Below, one piece after another: positions 15,751 to 23,071 of a stretch of 27,265 nucleotides of DNA. Under the pieces are notes generated by a model that was given only the letters and a program-made list of their open reading frames with translations, was not told where the DNA came from and did not search any database. Position 1 is the first letter of the stretch. Each line of letters opens with the position of its first letter. The DNA comes from Microbacteriaceae bacterium (lineage in GTDB: Bacteria; Actinomycetota; Actinomycetes; Actinomycetales; Microbacteriaceae), in NCBI GenBank assembly GCA_029979375.1, contig JAPOHQ010000006.1, positions 1 to 27,265 of the forward strand. The letters run 5' to 3'. The translations under genes and the position numbers were made by a program.

Positions 15751-16897
15751 GCACCTCCCCTGGCTCAAATCCATTGCCGGAGACTTGGCAACGGCAACCC
15801 TCTCGCGCCTGGAAGAAACACTTCCCTGGTACTCGCAAATGCCGCCGGCGCGCAGGGCTGCTGTTGGATCCGTCGCCCAAAGCGGAATAACCAGCTTCAT
15901 CCAGTGGTACGAGGACCCAAGCAGCCAACCCTGGGTCGCGGCCGACGTGTTCGCTTCAGCACCAAGAGAACTGCTCCGCTCAATCTCGTTGCAGGAAACC
16001 TTGCAATTGATCCACGTGGTGGTTCAGATGGTTGAGGAGCGGGTAGTTGAGGAGCATCCCGAGCTTAGGGAAGCGGTGCTGCGCTACTCCAGGGACATTG
16101 CCTTCAGCGCTGCCGATGTTTATGCCCGAGCGGCAGAGGCCAGGGGGCTTTGGGATGCGAGGCTCGAGGCCCTGGTGGTCGACAGCATCATCAGCGGCGA
16201 GACTTCCCAAGAGATCAATTCCAGGGTTGCTGCCCTGGGCTGGCGGGCGGATGGGCAGGTTGCGGTCTTGCTCGGTTCTGCACCCGAGAGCTCGGATCCA
16301 GACGGCATGCGGAAGTTTGCCCGCAAGGCCGGCGCAGACCTGCTGCTTGGAATTCAAGGCAGACGCCAGGTTGCGGTCATTGGGCTAGTTGAACAAACCA
16401 AAGAGGCCGAAGGAGCCATTCAGACAATTGCAAGCGGTCTTGCCGACTTCTTTGGAAGTGGGCCCCTAATGCTAGGGCCGGTTGTGCCGACGGTTTCGGA
16501 TGCTGCACGCTCTGCAAAGGCGGCGCTGAGCGCAAACGCCGTCGCCGCTTCTAGGGAGCTAAACAGGCGGCCGACACTTGCCGATGACCTGCTTCCGGAA
16601 CGTGCGCTGGCAGGCGACCAGCTTGCTAAGCAAACGCTCATCGGTCGCTACTACCTTCCGCTCGCTGAGCACTCATCCGATCTCATGGAGACACTCAGGC
16701 GTTACCTTGAAAATGGTGGCTCACTTGAGGCAACGGCCAAGGCGCTTTTTGTTCATGCCAACACTGTTAGGTATCGACTGCGTCGGATTCAAGACCTAAT
16801 TGGAGAAGATGTCACGCTGGCCCGGGTTGCCTACGTAATGCAGGTTGCAATCTCGCTTGGACTCGTCAGTGACTCCGAGAACGGTATAAGGAGATAA
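15737..16897 (+). CDS. fasR: PucR-family transcriptional regulator, FasR-like
   Basis: 386 residues. The N-terminal two thirds is an effector or dimerisation region without a recognised fold motif. The C-terminal segment (about 325-375) is the PucR-type helix-turn-helix: GSLEATAKALFVHANTVRYR followed by LRRIQDLIGEDV. A gene of this type directly precedes fabD in many actinobacteria; in Streptomyces the protein FasR activates the fabD-fabH-acpP-fabF operon, and Rv2242 occupies the same place in M. tuberculosis. That this copy regulates the genes after it is inferred from position. The GTG start overlaps the aceE end; a second GTG follows immediately. One base separates its TAA from the fabD start. 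Confidence 0.88.
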   Translation: MVTPKHLPWLKSIAGDLATATLSRLEETLPWYSQMPPARRAAVGSVAQSGITSFIQWYEDPSSQPWVAADVFASAPRELLRSISLQETLQLIHVVVQMVEERVVEEHPELREAVLRYSRDIAFSAADVYARAAEARGLWDARLEALVVDSIISGETSQEINSRVAALGWRADGQVAVLLGSAPESSDPDGMRKFARKAGADLLLGIQGRRQVAVIGLVEQTKEAEGAIQTIASGLADFFGSGPLMLGPVVPTVSDAARSAKAALSANAVAASRELNRRPTLADDLLPERALAGDQLAKQTLIGRYYLPLAEHSSDLMETLRRYLENGGSLEATAKALFVHANTVRYRLRRIQDLIGEDVTLARVAYVMQVAISLGLVSDSENGIRR

Positions 16898-16898
16898 T

Positions 16899-17792
16899 TT
16901 GAAAATCATCGGTGCACCCGGTCAGGGCTCTCAGTCGGAGGGCTTCCTCAAGCCTTGGGTGGAGGCTTTTCCAGGCATTGAAACTCGTTTGGAGGCGCTA
17001 AGCGCCGTTGCAGGTAGAGATCTCATGCGCCTTGGCTTGACGGCTCCTGAGGATGAGATCAAAGACACAGCCAACGCCCAGCGCTTAATCGTTGCCGCTT
17101 CAATCGCGGTTTATCGCGAAGTCTTGGCAGAATCTGAATTTGATGGCGTCGTTGGTCACTCCGTTGGTGAATTTGCGGCCGCAGCCATCGCGGGCGTACT
17201 AAGCGACGAGGATGCAATTGCACTCGTTGGGGTTCGGGCCGATGCGATGGCCGATGCAGCCGCGAGGGTTCAGACCTCAATGGCCGCAGTTCTGGGCGGT
17301 GAGGGCGAAGAGATTCAGGTGCGACTGGGCGACCTTGGACTTCAGGCGGCAAACTTCAACGGAAGCCAGCTGGTGGTTGCCGGCTTGAAGGACTCGATCA
17401 CAGAACTGGGCGCTTCTCCACCAAGCGGTGCACGAGTGATCGAGCTCAAGGTTGCTGGCGCCTTCCACACCGACTTCATGTCATCAGCAGTCGAAGCCCT
17501 CGGAGAAGCTGCTGCCGCGATTGAGGTCTCGGATCCAAAGATGAAGCTTTGGACCAATAGGGATGGCTCAGTCGTTACAAATGGTCGGGAGTTTGTCGAC
17601 ACCATGGTCCTGCAAACTGCATCACCTGTTCGCTGGGATAAGTGCATGGCCAGCATCAATGCGCCGGGTGGCAAATTCGTCGAACTGCCTCCTGCCGGAG
17701 CTTTGGCTGGTCTTGTGAAACGAGGTGCACCAGAGCTATCTGCACTAGCCTTGAAGACCCCGGCGGACCTGGAGAAACTGGAGAGCCTTTGA
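16899..17792 (+). CDS. fabD: Malonyl-CoA:ACP transacylase
   Basis: This moves malonyl groups from CoA to acyl carrier protein, supplying extender units to the type II fatty acid synthase. It has 297 residues. PGQGSQ is near the N-terminus, the nucleophile elbow is GHSVGE (S88), an arginine for the malonyl carboxylate is at R113 (GVRADAM), and the catalytic histidine is H190 (AGAFHTDFM). It starts at TTG (16899-16901). This is supported by AAGGAG at 16888-16893, five bases upstream, and by the MKIIGAPGQGSQ beginning expected for the family. The ribosome binding site lies in the last codons of the regulator gene. Confidence 0.96.
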   Translation: MKIIGAPGQGSQSEGFLKPWVEAFPGIETRLEALSAVAGRDLMRLGLTAPEDEIKDTANAQRLIVAASIAVYREVLAESEFDGVVGHSVGEFAAAAIAGVLSDEDAIALVGVRADAMADAAARVQTSMAAVLGGEGEEIQVRLGDLGLQAANFNGSQLVVAGLKDSITELGASPPSGARVIELKVAGAFHTDFMSSAVEALGEAAAAIEVSDPKMKLWTNRDGSVVTNGREFVDTMVLQTASPVRWDKCMASINAPGGKFVELPPAGALAGLVKRGAPELSALALKTPADLEKLESL

Positions 17793-18787
17793 AGACTCTG
17801 AATCAAACACCGCAGACCCCCTACACCCGAATCTATGCACTCGGTGCATCTCGCGGTGAGATCTCCGTATCCAACGATGATGTAGCCGGACCGATTGACT
17901 CTTCTGACGAGTGGATCAGACAGCGCACCGGCATCGTTACCCGTAAACGCGCTGGAAAAGACCGCTCACTGATGGACATGAGCCGCGAGGCGGCCAATGA
18001 GGCAATCTCTAAGGCAGGTATCTTTCCCTCCGAAATTGATGCCGTAATTGTGGCGACCATAACCTTCCCCTACGCCACACCGTCTGCGGCAACACTGCTC
18101 GCAGAGGAGGTCGGCGCGAAGGGCGCTGCTGCCTTCGACATCTCCGCGGCGTGCGCGGGTTACTGCTACGGCATTGCTCAGGCAGATTCACTCATTCGCT
18201 CAGGAGCTGCCAAGTATGTACTCGTTGTGGGGGCCGAAAAGCTCTCCGATTTCATTTCCCCCACCGATCGTTCCATCAGCTTCCTGCTCGGTGATGGCGC
18301 GGGTGCCGCTGTAGTTGGCCCGAGCGATCACCCCGGGATATCTGCAACCGTTTGGGGATCCGACGGAGGGAACTGGGACAAGGTCGGCATGACCGGTTCG
18401 ATCACCGATTACCGAGACGGCAAGACGGAGTGGCCAACCCTGATCCAGGAGGGTCAATCGGTGTTTCGCTGGGCCGTCTGGGAGATGGTTAAGGTTGCCA
18501 AGGAGGCCCTCGAGGCCAGTGGGCTTGAGCCTGAAGACCTCGCAGCCCTGGTGACACATCAGGCCAATGTGAGGATTATCGACGAGTTCGCAAAGCAGCT
18601 CGCCCTGCCGGAGTCGGTCGTAGTAGCGAAAGATATCGTCGACACCGGCAACACATCTGCAGCCAGCATTCCACTTGCCATGCACCGTCTGTTGGCTGAG
18701 GGGCAGGTCAAATCAGGCGGCTATGCCTTGGAAATCGGTTTTGGTGCAGGGCTTGCCTATGCCGCCCAAGTTGTAGAACTCCCATAA
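17789..18787 (+). CDS. fabH: Beta-ketoacyl-ACP synthase III
   Basis: This starts fatty acid chains by condensing an acyl-CoA primer with malonyl-ACP; in actinobacteria it often prefers branched primers, which sets membrane branched-chain content. It has 332 residues from TTG 17789. The catalytic triad is C122 (DISAACAGYCYG), H257 (VTHQANVRI) and N288 (VDTGNTSAAS). The TTG overlaps the fabD stop (TTGA), with GGAG five bases upstream. A frame open back to 17642 lies wholly inside fabD and would give a non-homologous N-terminus, so I rejected it. It is followed by a 38-base gap to acpP with a strong ribosome binding site. Confidence 0.95.
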   Translation: MKTLNQTPQTPYTRIYALGASRGEISVSNDDVAGPIDSSDEWIRQRTGIVTRKRAGKDRSLMDMSREAANEAISKAGIFPSEIDAVIVATITFPYATPSAATLLAEEVGAKGAAAFDISAACAGYCYGIAQADSLIRSGAAKYVLVVGAEKLSDFISPTDRSISFLLGDGAGAAVVGPSDHPGISATVWGSDGGNWDKVGMTGSITDYRDGKTEWPTLIQEGQSVFRWAVWEMVKVAKEALEASGLEPEDLAALVTHQANVRIIDEFAKQLALPESVVVAKDIVDTGNTSAASIPLAMHRLLAEGQVKSGGYALEIGFGAGLAYAAQVVELP

Positions 18788-18825
18788 AATAAACCCGTAA
18801 ACGACAATCCCTTTAGGAGAAAACC

Positions 18826-19074
18826 ATGGCTCTATCTGAACAGGATGTGCTGGCCGGTCTGGCCGAACTAGTTAACGACGAGACTGGCATTGCCGCCGAC
18901 GCGGTTCAGATGGACAAGTCCTTCACCGACGACCTTGACATCGATTCAATCTCGATGATGACCATCGTTGTCAATGCAGAGGACAAGTTTGGCGTCAAGA
19001 TTCCGGACGAAGAGGTCAAGAACTTAATCACCGTGGCCGACGCCGTCAATTACATCACCTCAAACCAGGGCTAA
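18826..19074 (+). CDS. acpP: Acyl carrier protein
   Basis: A small acidic four-helix protein of 82 residues that carries growing acyl chains on a 4'-phosphopantetheine arm. The attachment serine is S41 in DIDSISMM; the common form is DSLS, and Ile in place of Leu is a mild variation. Its ATG is preceded by AGGAGA with six bases of spacing (at about 18815-18820), the strongest translation signal in the operon, fitting the high demand for this protein. fabF starts immediately after its TAA. Confidence 0.96.
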   Translation: MALSEQDVLAGLAELVNDETGIAADAVQMDKSFTDDLDIDSISMMTIVVNAEDKFGVKIPDEEVKNLITVADAVNYITSNQG

Positions 19075-20307
19075 ATGCGCCGAGTCGTAGTCACCGGTAT
19101 TGGTGCCACCACCCCACTCGGTGGTGACGCCCAATCGAGCTGGCAAGCCCTGCTCGAAGGCAAGAGCGGTGTCGCGACTTTAGAGCAAGAATGGGTTGCT
19201 AGGCACGAGTTGCCAGTCACCTTTGCCGCTCAGGCGAAGGTTCCCGCGGCAGAGGTTCTGACGCCCCAGGAAGCAAAAAGGCTAGATCCCTCATCTCAGC
19301 TCGCGCTTATTTCTGGTCGTCAAGCCTGGGAGGATGCTGGATCTCCCGAGGTTGAGCCAGAGAGGCTTGCGGTCGACTTTGCCACTGGAATTGGTGGCGT
19401 TTGGACCCTTTTGGATGCCTATGACGCTCTTAATGAGCGGGGTCCTAGACGCGTCCTCCCGATGACCGTTCCGATGCTCATGCCGAACGGACCGGCGGCG
19501 GCAATCGGCATGGACCTTGCAGCCCGCGGGGGCGTAAGAACCGCAGTTTCCGCCTGCGCTTCCGGCAACGAATCAATCGCCAATGGTTTCCACCGCGTGC
19601 AACGAGGTGAAGCCGATGTTGTGGTGGCCGGCGGGGCAGAGGCCGCTATTCACCCCCTACCGATAGCAGCTTTTGCTGCCATGCAGGCCTTGAGTAAGCG
19701 CAATGACAATCCAGGTGCGGCCTCAAGACCCTATGACACCGATCGGGATGGATTCGTGATGGGCGAGGGTGCCGGAGCACTTGTCCTGGAGGAATACGAG
19801 TCCGCCAAGGCTCGTGGCGCCAGGATCTACTGTGAGATAGTCGGCGGCTCGGTTACCTCGGATGCCTATCACATAACCGCCCCGGACCCGGAGGGCTCCG
19901 GTGCTGCCAGGGCTGTCATTGCGGCCCTGGAGCAGGCCGACGCAAAGGCGAGCGACGTCGAACACGTGAATGCTCACGCCACCTCAACACCGGTTGGGGA
20001 CATCGCAGAGTTCACCGCCTTGAAGCGGGTGTTTGGTTCCCACATCGACAACCTAGTTGTCACCGCGACCAAGAGCGCCACGGGTCACCTGCTCGGCGGC
20101 GCTGGTGCTGTAGAGGCAATTTTCACGATTCTGGCTCTGAAAGAGCAGATGAGCCCTGGCACCCTAAACCTGGACAACCAGGACCCGCAGATTCCGTTGA
20201 ATGTTCCTCGCAAACCACATTCGCTGAGCCGAAAAGAAGCGGTTGCCATCAGTAACAGCTTTGGCTTTGGCGGCCATAATGCCGTTCTAGCGTTCCGCAA
20301 CGTTTAA
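19075..20307 (+). CDS. fabF: Beta-ketoacyl-ACP synthase II (FabF/KasA-like)
   Basis: This elongates acyl-ACP by decarboxylative condensation with malonyl-ACP. It has 410 residues with the thiolase fold. The catalytic triad is C161 (TAVSACASGNESIANG), H301 (NAHATSTPVGD) and H338 (KSATGHLLGGAGAVEAI). The GFGGHNAVL end is typical. The ATG directly follows the acpP stop with no gap, and no ribosome binding site stands out beyond coupling. It is the last gene of the run starting at aceE; its TAA overlaps the stop of the opposing DUF3145-like gene by four bases, leaving no room for a terminator. Confidence 0.97.
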   Translation: MRRVVVTGIGATTPLGGDAQSSWQALLEGKSGVATLEQEWVARHELPVTFAAQAKVPAAEVLTPQEAKRLDPSSQLALISGRQAWEDAGSPEVEPERLAVDFATGIGGVWTLLDAYDALNERGPRRVLPMTVPMLMPNGPAAAIGMDLAARGGVRTAVSACASGNESIANGFHRVQRGEADVVVAGGAEAAIHPLPIAAFAAMQALSKRNDNPGAASRPYDTDRDGFVMGEGAGALVLEEYESAKARGARIYCEIVGGSVTSDAYHITAPDPEGSGAARAVIAALEQADAKASDVEHVNAHATSTPVGDIAEFTALKRVFGSHIDNLVVTATKSATGHLLGGAGAVEAIFTILALKEQMSPGTLNLDNQDPQIPLNVPRKPHSLSRKEAVAISNSFGFGGHNAVLAFRNV

Positions 20308-20747
20308 ACAGCCCGCAACATCCCTTTGACTCGCATTTCGGATTTGCGATATTGCTCAAGTAGATCAAGCCAAGGTAGTCCCTGTTCGACGCGCAGAGAG
20401 CGCCGCAGTTCTTGAACGTTTCCGTTCGACTCAAGAATCAACTGTTCCAATCTGGAGTGGCGAATAACTGGCTCGCCGGCCTGATCCAAGGAAATCTGCC
20501 TTACGCCTAGTCCAGGATGTCCCACAATCAGCAGGGGTTCTTCGCCAAAGACATTCAGCTCAAATACCACCGGTTGCCTTGCAAGGGAGCTTGCGAGCGT
20601 CTGGGCCTCGCCAACACTCAGCCTGCCGCTAACGCGAAACTGGAAGCTGTTTGGCCTAGATGGTTGTGAGAACCAAGAGCATGCAAATCCAAGGCCTCGC
20701 ATCATTCTTGAGAGAGCCGGTTTGTTAGCTGCTGGGCAGCAAAGCAC
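20304..20747 (-). CDS. DUF3145-like protein
   Basis: 147 residues from GTG 20747. I assign it to DUF3145, an actinobacterial family of unknown function usually found beside fabF. The grounds are its position and segment order: a start like VLCCPAANKP, a middle HPGLGVRQISLDQAGEPVI (compare HTPELGIFH...G in relatives as I recall them), and an end LPWLDLLEQYR. The match is distant. It appears 15 or so residues shorter at the N-terminus than relatives. The open frame continues upstream to 20834 without ATG, GTG or TTG, but a GGAGGA (complement of 20772-20777) stands three bases before an in-frame CTG at 20768. Starting there would restore the missing strand (SQVDIW). Confidence 0.65.
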   Translation of the reverse strand: MLCCPAANKPALSRMMRGLGFACSWFSQPSRPNSFQFRVSGRLSVGEAQTLASSLARQPVVFELNVFGEEPLLIVGHPGLGVRQISLDQAGEPVIRHSRLEQLILESNGNVQELRRSLRVEQGLPWLDLLEQYRKSEMRVKGMLRAV

Positions 20748-20845
20748 CCAGATGTCAACCTGCGACAGATTTCCTCCGATCCAGTTTCGTCTTCCCCAAC
20801 GTCCTGAATCGGTGTCAAAAGAATAGGACTGCTAGTGCCCGAGTG

Positions 20846-22279
20846 TCAAAGTCGCCTTCTATTGTTTTCCTGTTCCATGACATCCTCGAGGTCAGTCAGT
20901 CGGCTGAGACCGGCGTAGGCGTTCCTGAGTCGAAAGTTTGATTTCAGCTGGGCACGGTTGTTCTCCATGAAGAACCAATAGCCTGCCGTAATTGGGCAGG
21001 CATCTTCGCCGACGCGCTTCTTGGGATTGAACCGGCAAGAGCCGCAGTGGTTGGACATGCGATCGATGTATGCACCACCGGCGGCATATGGCTTGGTGGA
21101 CATTTGACCGCCATCTGCATACAGGCTCATTCCAATGACATTTGCGGGCATCACCCAGGGAGTGCCGTCGACAAAGGAGTCGATAAACCAATCGTTTACA
21201 TCACCCGGGGCATAACCCCTCTGCAGGGCAATATTGCCCAGGATCATCAAGCGAGGAATGTGATGAACCCAGCCATTTTCTGCCACTTCTCTGATCGTGC
21301 TGGAAAGGCACTGTGCGTCAATTTGGCTGCCATCGAGCCCCTTCCAACTCTCCGGCAGTTCGGCTGAGGCTCCGAGCCTGTTCAGCTCTGTGTAGTGCTC
21401 GCCGAAGTGCCAGTAGAGATGCCAAACATAATCGCGCCAACCGATTACCTGACGAATAAATCCTTCGACGCTTTCCAGGCGGGCTTTGCCCTTAAGGTAG
21501 GCGTCCTCCGCCGCCCCGGCTACCTCTAATGGGTCCAGCAATCCAAGATTCATGGGGGCGCTGAGCATCGAGTGCGCCATCCAGGAGTCTCCGCTATCTA
21601 TTGCGTCCTCGTATGGGCCAAAAAGGTCTAAGCGATTCTCGATAAAGTCCTCAAGGGCCCTGAGAGCCTGCTCCCTGTTTCCCGCAAACTTTCGTGGCCC
21701 ATCCTCTCCGCGGAACCTAACCCCTTGCCTCTCAAGTTCGTCCAAAGTGGCACGAACCTCGTCATCCAAAGCATCCTGTTCCGGCCAGTAAGGTTCCGGC
21801 AAACCAAGTCCTTGCTTTGGTGGTGGAAGTCGATTATCTGAATCGAAGTTCCACCGCCCGCCCTCAGGCTCATCGCCATGCATGAGCAGGCCAAGCCGTT
21901 TGCGCTGCCTGCGGTAAAAGTTTTCTAGCCTCAGCTGCTTGCCCGCCGAAGCCAAGTCGGCAAACTCCTGCTCCGAGGAGCAGAACCCTCTCGACTGAAC
22001 GACCTGGACGCCTAGGGAGCCGACCAGCCGTCTGAGGGGGTAAGAGGTTGGGTTGACCGCGATCGTCAGATCAGATCGTTCCCGGAGCGACCGGTAGTTG
22101 TCTATGCCGACAAGTTCGACCCCTGGGTCTTGAGCGCGCGATCTGATGGCATACAGAATCAGGTGCGCTTTTTGGCGGTGATACTCACGCTTTTTGAACT
22201 GAGACAGGACCTCAGGCAAAAGAATCTTCTGGTCCACAACGAAGTGGGGACCTAATTGATCCGCAAATAACAGCTGCAA
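20846..22279 (-). CDS. Iron-sulfur (6-4)-type photolyase / bacterial cryptochrome (FeS-BCP)
   Basis: 477 residues of the deoxyribodipyrimidine photolyase-related (DPRP) family, which repairs UV photoproducts or senses light using FAD, often a lumazine antenna, and a [4Fe-4S] cluster. The N-terminal alpha/beta part begins LLFADQLGPHF; the helical FAD domain follows. Four cysteines at 324, 412, 415 and 428 match the spacing of the cluster ligands I recall in Agrobacterium PhrB (350, 438, 441, 454), all shifted by 26. WVHHIPRLM gives H339/H340 at the position of PhrB H365/H366, needed for (6-4) repair. So it is probably a repair enzyme, not only a sensor. The start is TTG, the first possible start codon in frame, with a -10-like TATAGG close upstream. 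Confidence 0.93.
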   Translation of the reverse strand: MQLLFADQLGPHFVVDQKILLPEVLSQFKKREYHRQKAHLILYAIRSRAQDPGVELVGIDNYRSLRERSDLTIAVNPTSYPLRRLVGSLGVQVVQSRGFCSSEQEFADLASAGKQLRLENFYRRQRKRLGLLMHGDEPEGGRWNFDSDNRLPPPKQGLGLPEPYWPEQDALDDEVRATLDELERQGVRFRGEDGPRKFAGNREQALRALEDFIENRLDLFGPYEDAIDSGDSWMAHSMLSAPMNLGLLDPLEVAGAAEDAYLKGKARLESVEGFIRQVIGWRDYVWHLYWHFGEHYTELNRLGASAELPESWKGLDGSQIDAQCLSSTIREVAENGWVHHIPRLMILGNIALQRGYAPGDVNDWFIDSFVDGTPWVMPANVIGMSLYADGGQMSTKPYAAGGAYIDRMSNHCGSCRFNPKKRVGEDACPITAGYWFFMENNRAQLKSNFRLRNAYAGLSRLTDLEDVMEQENNRRRL

Positions 22280-22289
22280 GCCAAAACCG

Positions 22290-22314
22290 CCTATACACTC
22301 ATCCCAACACTCAT
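22290..22314. promoter_or_regulatory. Overlapping divergent -10 boxes and short direct repeat, photolyase / tk
   Basis: The segment CCTATACACT contains TATAGG on the minus strand (complement of 22290-22295), ten bases before the photolyase TTG. It also contains TATACA on the plus strand (22292-22297), 15 bases before the tk ATG. Neither gene has a clear ribosome binding site. An 8-base direct repeat ACACTCAT occurs at 22295-22302 and 22307-22314, the second copy running into the tk start codon. Confidence 0.4.
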
Positions 22315-22915
22315 GAGCAAGCTTTACTTCCGCTTCGGGGCGATGAACTCAGGAAAGAGCACCGCTCTGCTACAAGCTGCCTTCAACTACGAAGAACGCG
22401 GGCAGTATGTGCTTCTGGCCAAGCCGGCGATTGACTCCAAAGGCGATCGCAAGATCGTCAGTCGGCTGGGCGTAACACGTGAAGTTGACTTCTTGGTTCA
22501 ACCATCGGAGAGCCTCAGGGACTTGTTTCACGAGCACCGGATCGAGTTTGAGGAAAAGACCTCACAACCCATCGCCTGCCTGCTAATTGACGAAGCACAG
22601 TTTCTGACTGAGCAGCAGGTTAATGAGGCCCTCGAGATTGCTGTTCGGGACGGTGTCCCTGTTCTCGCCTATGGAATCCGCACTGACTTTCAGACAAAAT
22701 CCTTTCCAGGTTCGCGGCGGCTGCTCGAGATTGCCCACAGCCTTGAGGAGCTGAAAACCATCTGTCGCTGTGGTCGAAAGGCAATGTTTAATGGGCGACT
22801 TGTGAATGGCCAGTTCACGTTCGCAGGAGAACAGGTGGCTATCGACGGTGACAAGGTGACCTATGAATCGCTTTGTCCGAAGTGCTTCCTGGATAAGGTT
22901 GGGCGCCTGAGCTAA
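22313..22915 (+). CDS. tdk: Thymidine kinase (class II)
   Basis: Salvage enzyme that phosphorylates thymidine with ATP. It has 200 residues. The P-loop GAMNSGKST is at 9-17, the Walker B/catalytic LLIDEAQFL has E94 as the probable base, and the thymidine-binding loop follows. The zinc-binding lasso uses CRCGRKAMFNGR and a C-terminal CPKC. These are the marks of the cytosolic TK1-like tetrameric class. ATG 22313 gives the family-typical beginning SKLYFRFGAMNSG. It stands alone: divergent from the photolyase and separated by 156 bases from the transporter genes. Confidence 0.96.
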   Translation: MSKLYFRFGAMNSGKSTALLQAAFNYEERGQYVLLAKPAIDSKGDRKIVSRLGVTREVDFLVQPSESLRDLFHEHRIEFEEKTSQPIACLLIDEAQFLTEQQVNEALEIAVRDGVPVLAYGIRTDFQTKSFPGSRRLLEIAHSLEELKTICRCGRKAMFNGRLVNGQFTFAGEQVAIDGDKVTYESLCPKCFLDKVGRLS

Positions 22916-22924
22916 TTCACTTTC

Positions 22925-22965
22925 TGGACTGTGTCACGGAAAGGTAACAAATCGTTTTGGACTGT
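22925..22965 (+). promoter_or_regulatory. GlnR-type half-sites within a direct repeat, upstream of aapJ
   Basis: GTCAC (22933-22937), six bases, then GTAAC (22944-22948) fits the first two half-sites of the actinobacterial GlnR box (GTnAC-n6-GnAAC) except that the second has T for the usual A. The site is bracketed by two copies of TGGACTGT at 22925-22932 and 22958-22965, 33 bases apart, close to three helical turns. A second GlnR box is not evident. No glnR gene is in the window, so the regulator is inferred. Confidence 0.35.
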
Positions 22966-23014
22966 TCTAGCAAGCACTGAATCGCAATAGTTTTGAAGGG
23001 TTAATTCGACTAAT

Positions 23015-23045
23015 CACGGAGTTGTTATTTGCCACTTCCTCCGTG
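23015..23045 (+). promoter_or_regulatory. Inverted repeat in the aapJ leader region
   Basis: CACGGAG (23015-23021) and CTCCGTG (23039-23045) form a perfect 7-bp dyad with a 17-base AT-rich spacer, about 27 bases before the aapJ ATG. It could be an operator or an mRNA hairpin; there is no T-run, so it is not a terminator for tk. Confidence 0.4.
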
Positions 23046-23071
23046 CTATCGATCCATAGAAAGGGGAAGTG

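Noticed and set aside
17642..17788. Extended N-terminus for FabH inside fabD
   Set aside because: FabH homology begins after the TTG at 17789. The upstream part is out-of-frame fabD sequence with no family match.
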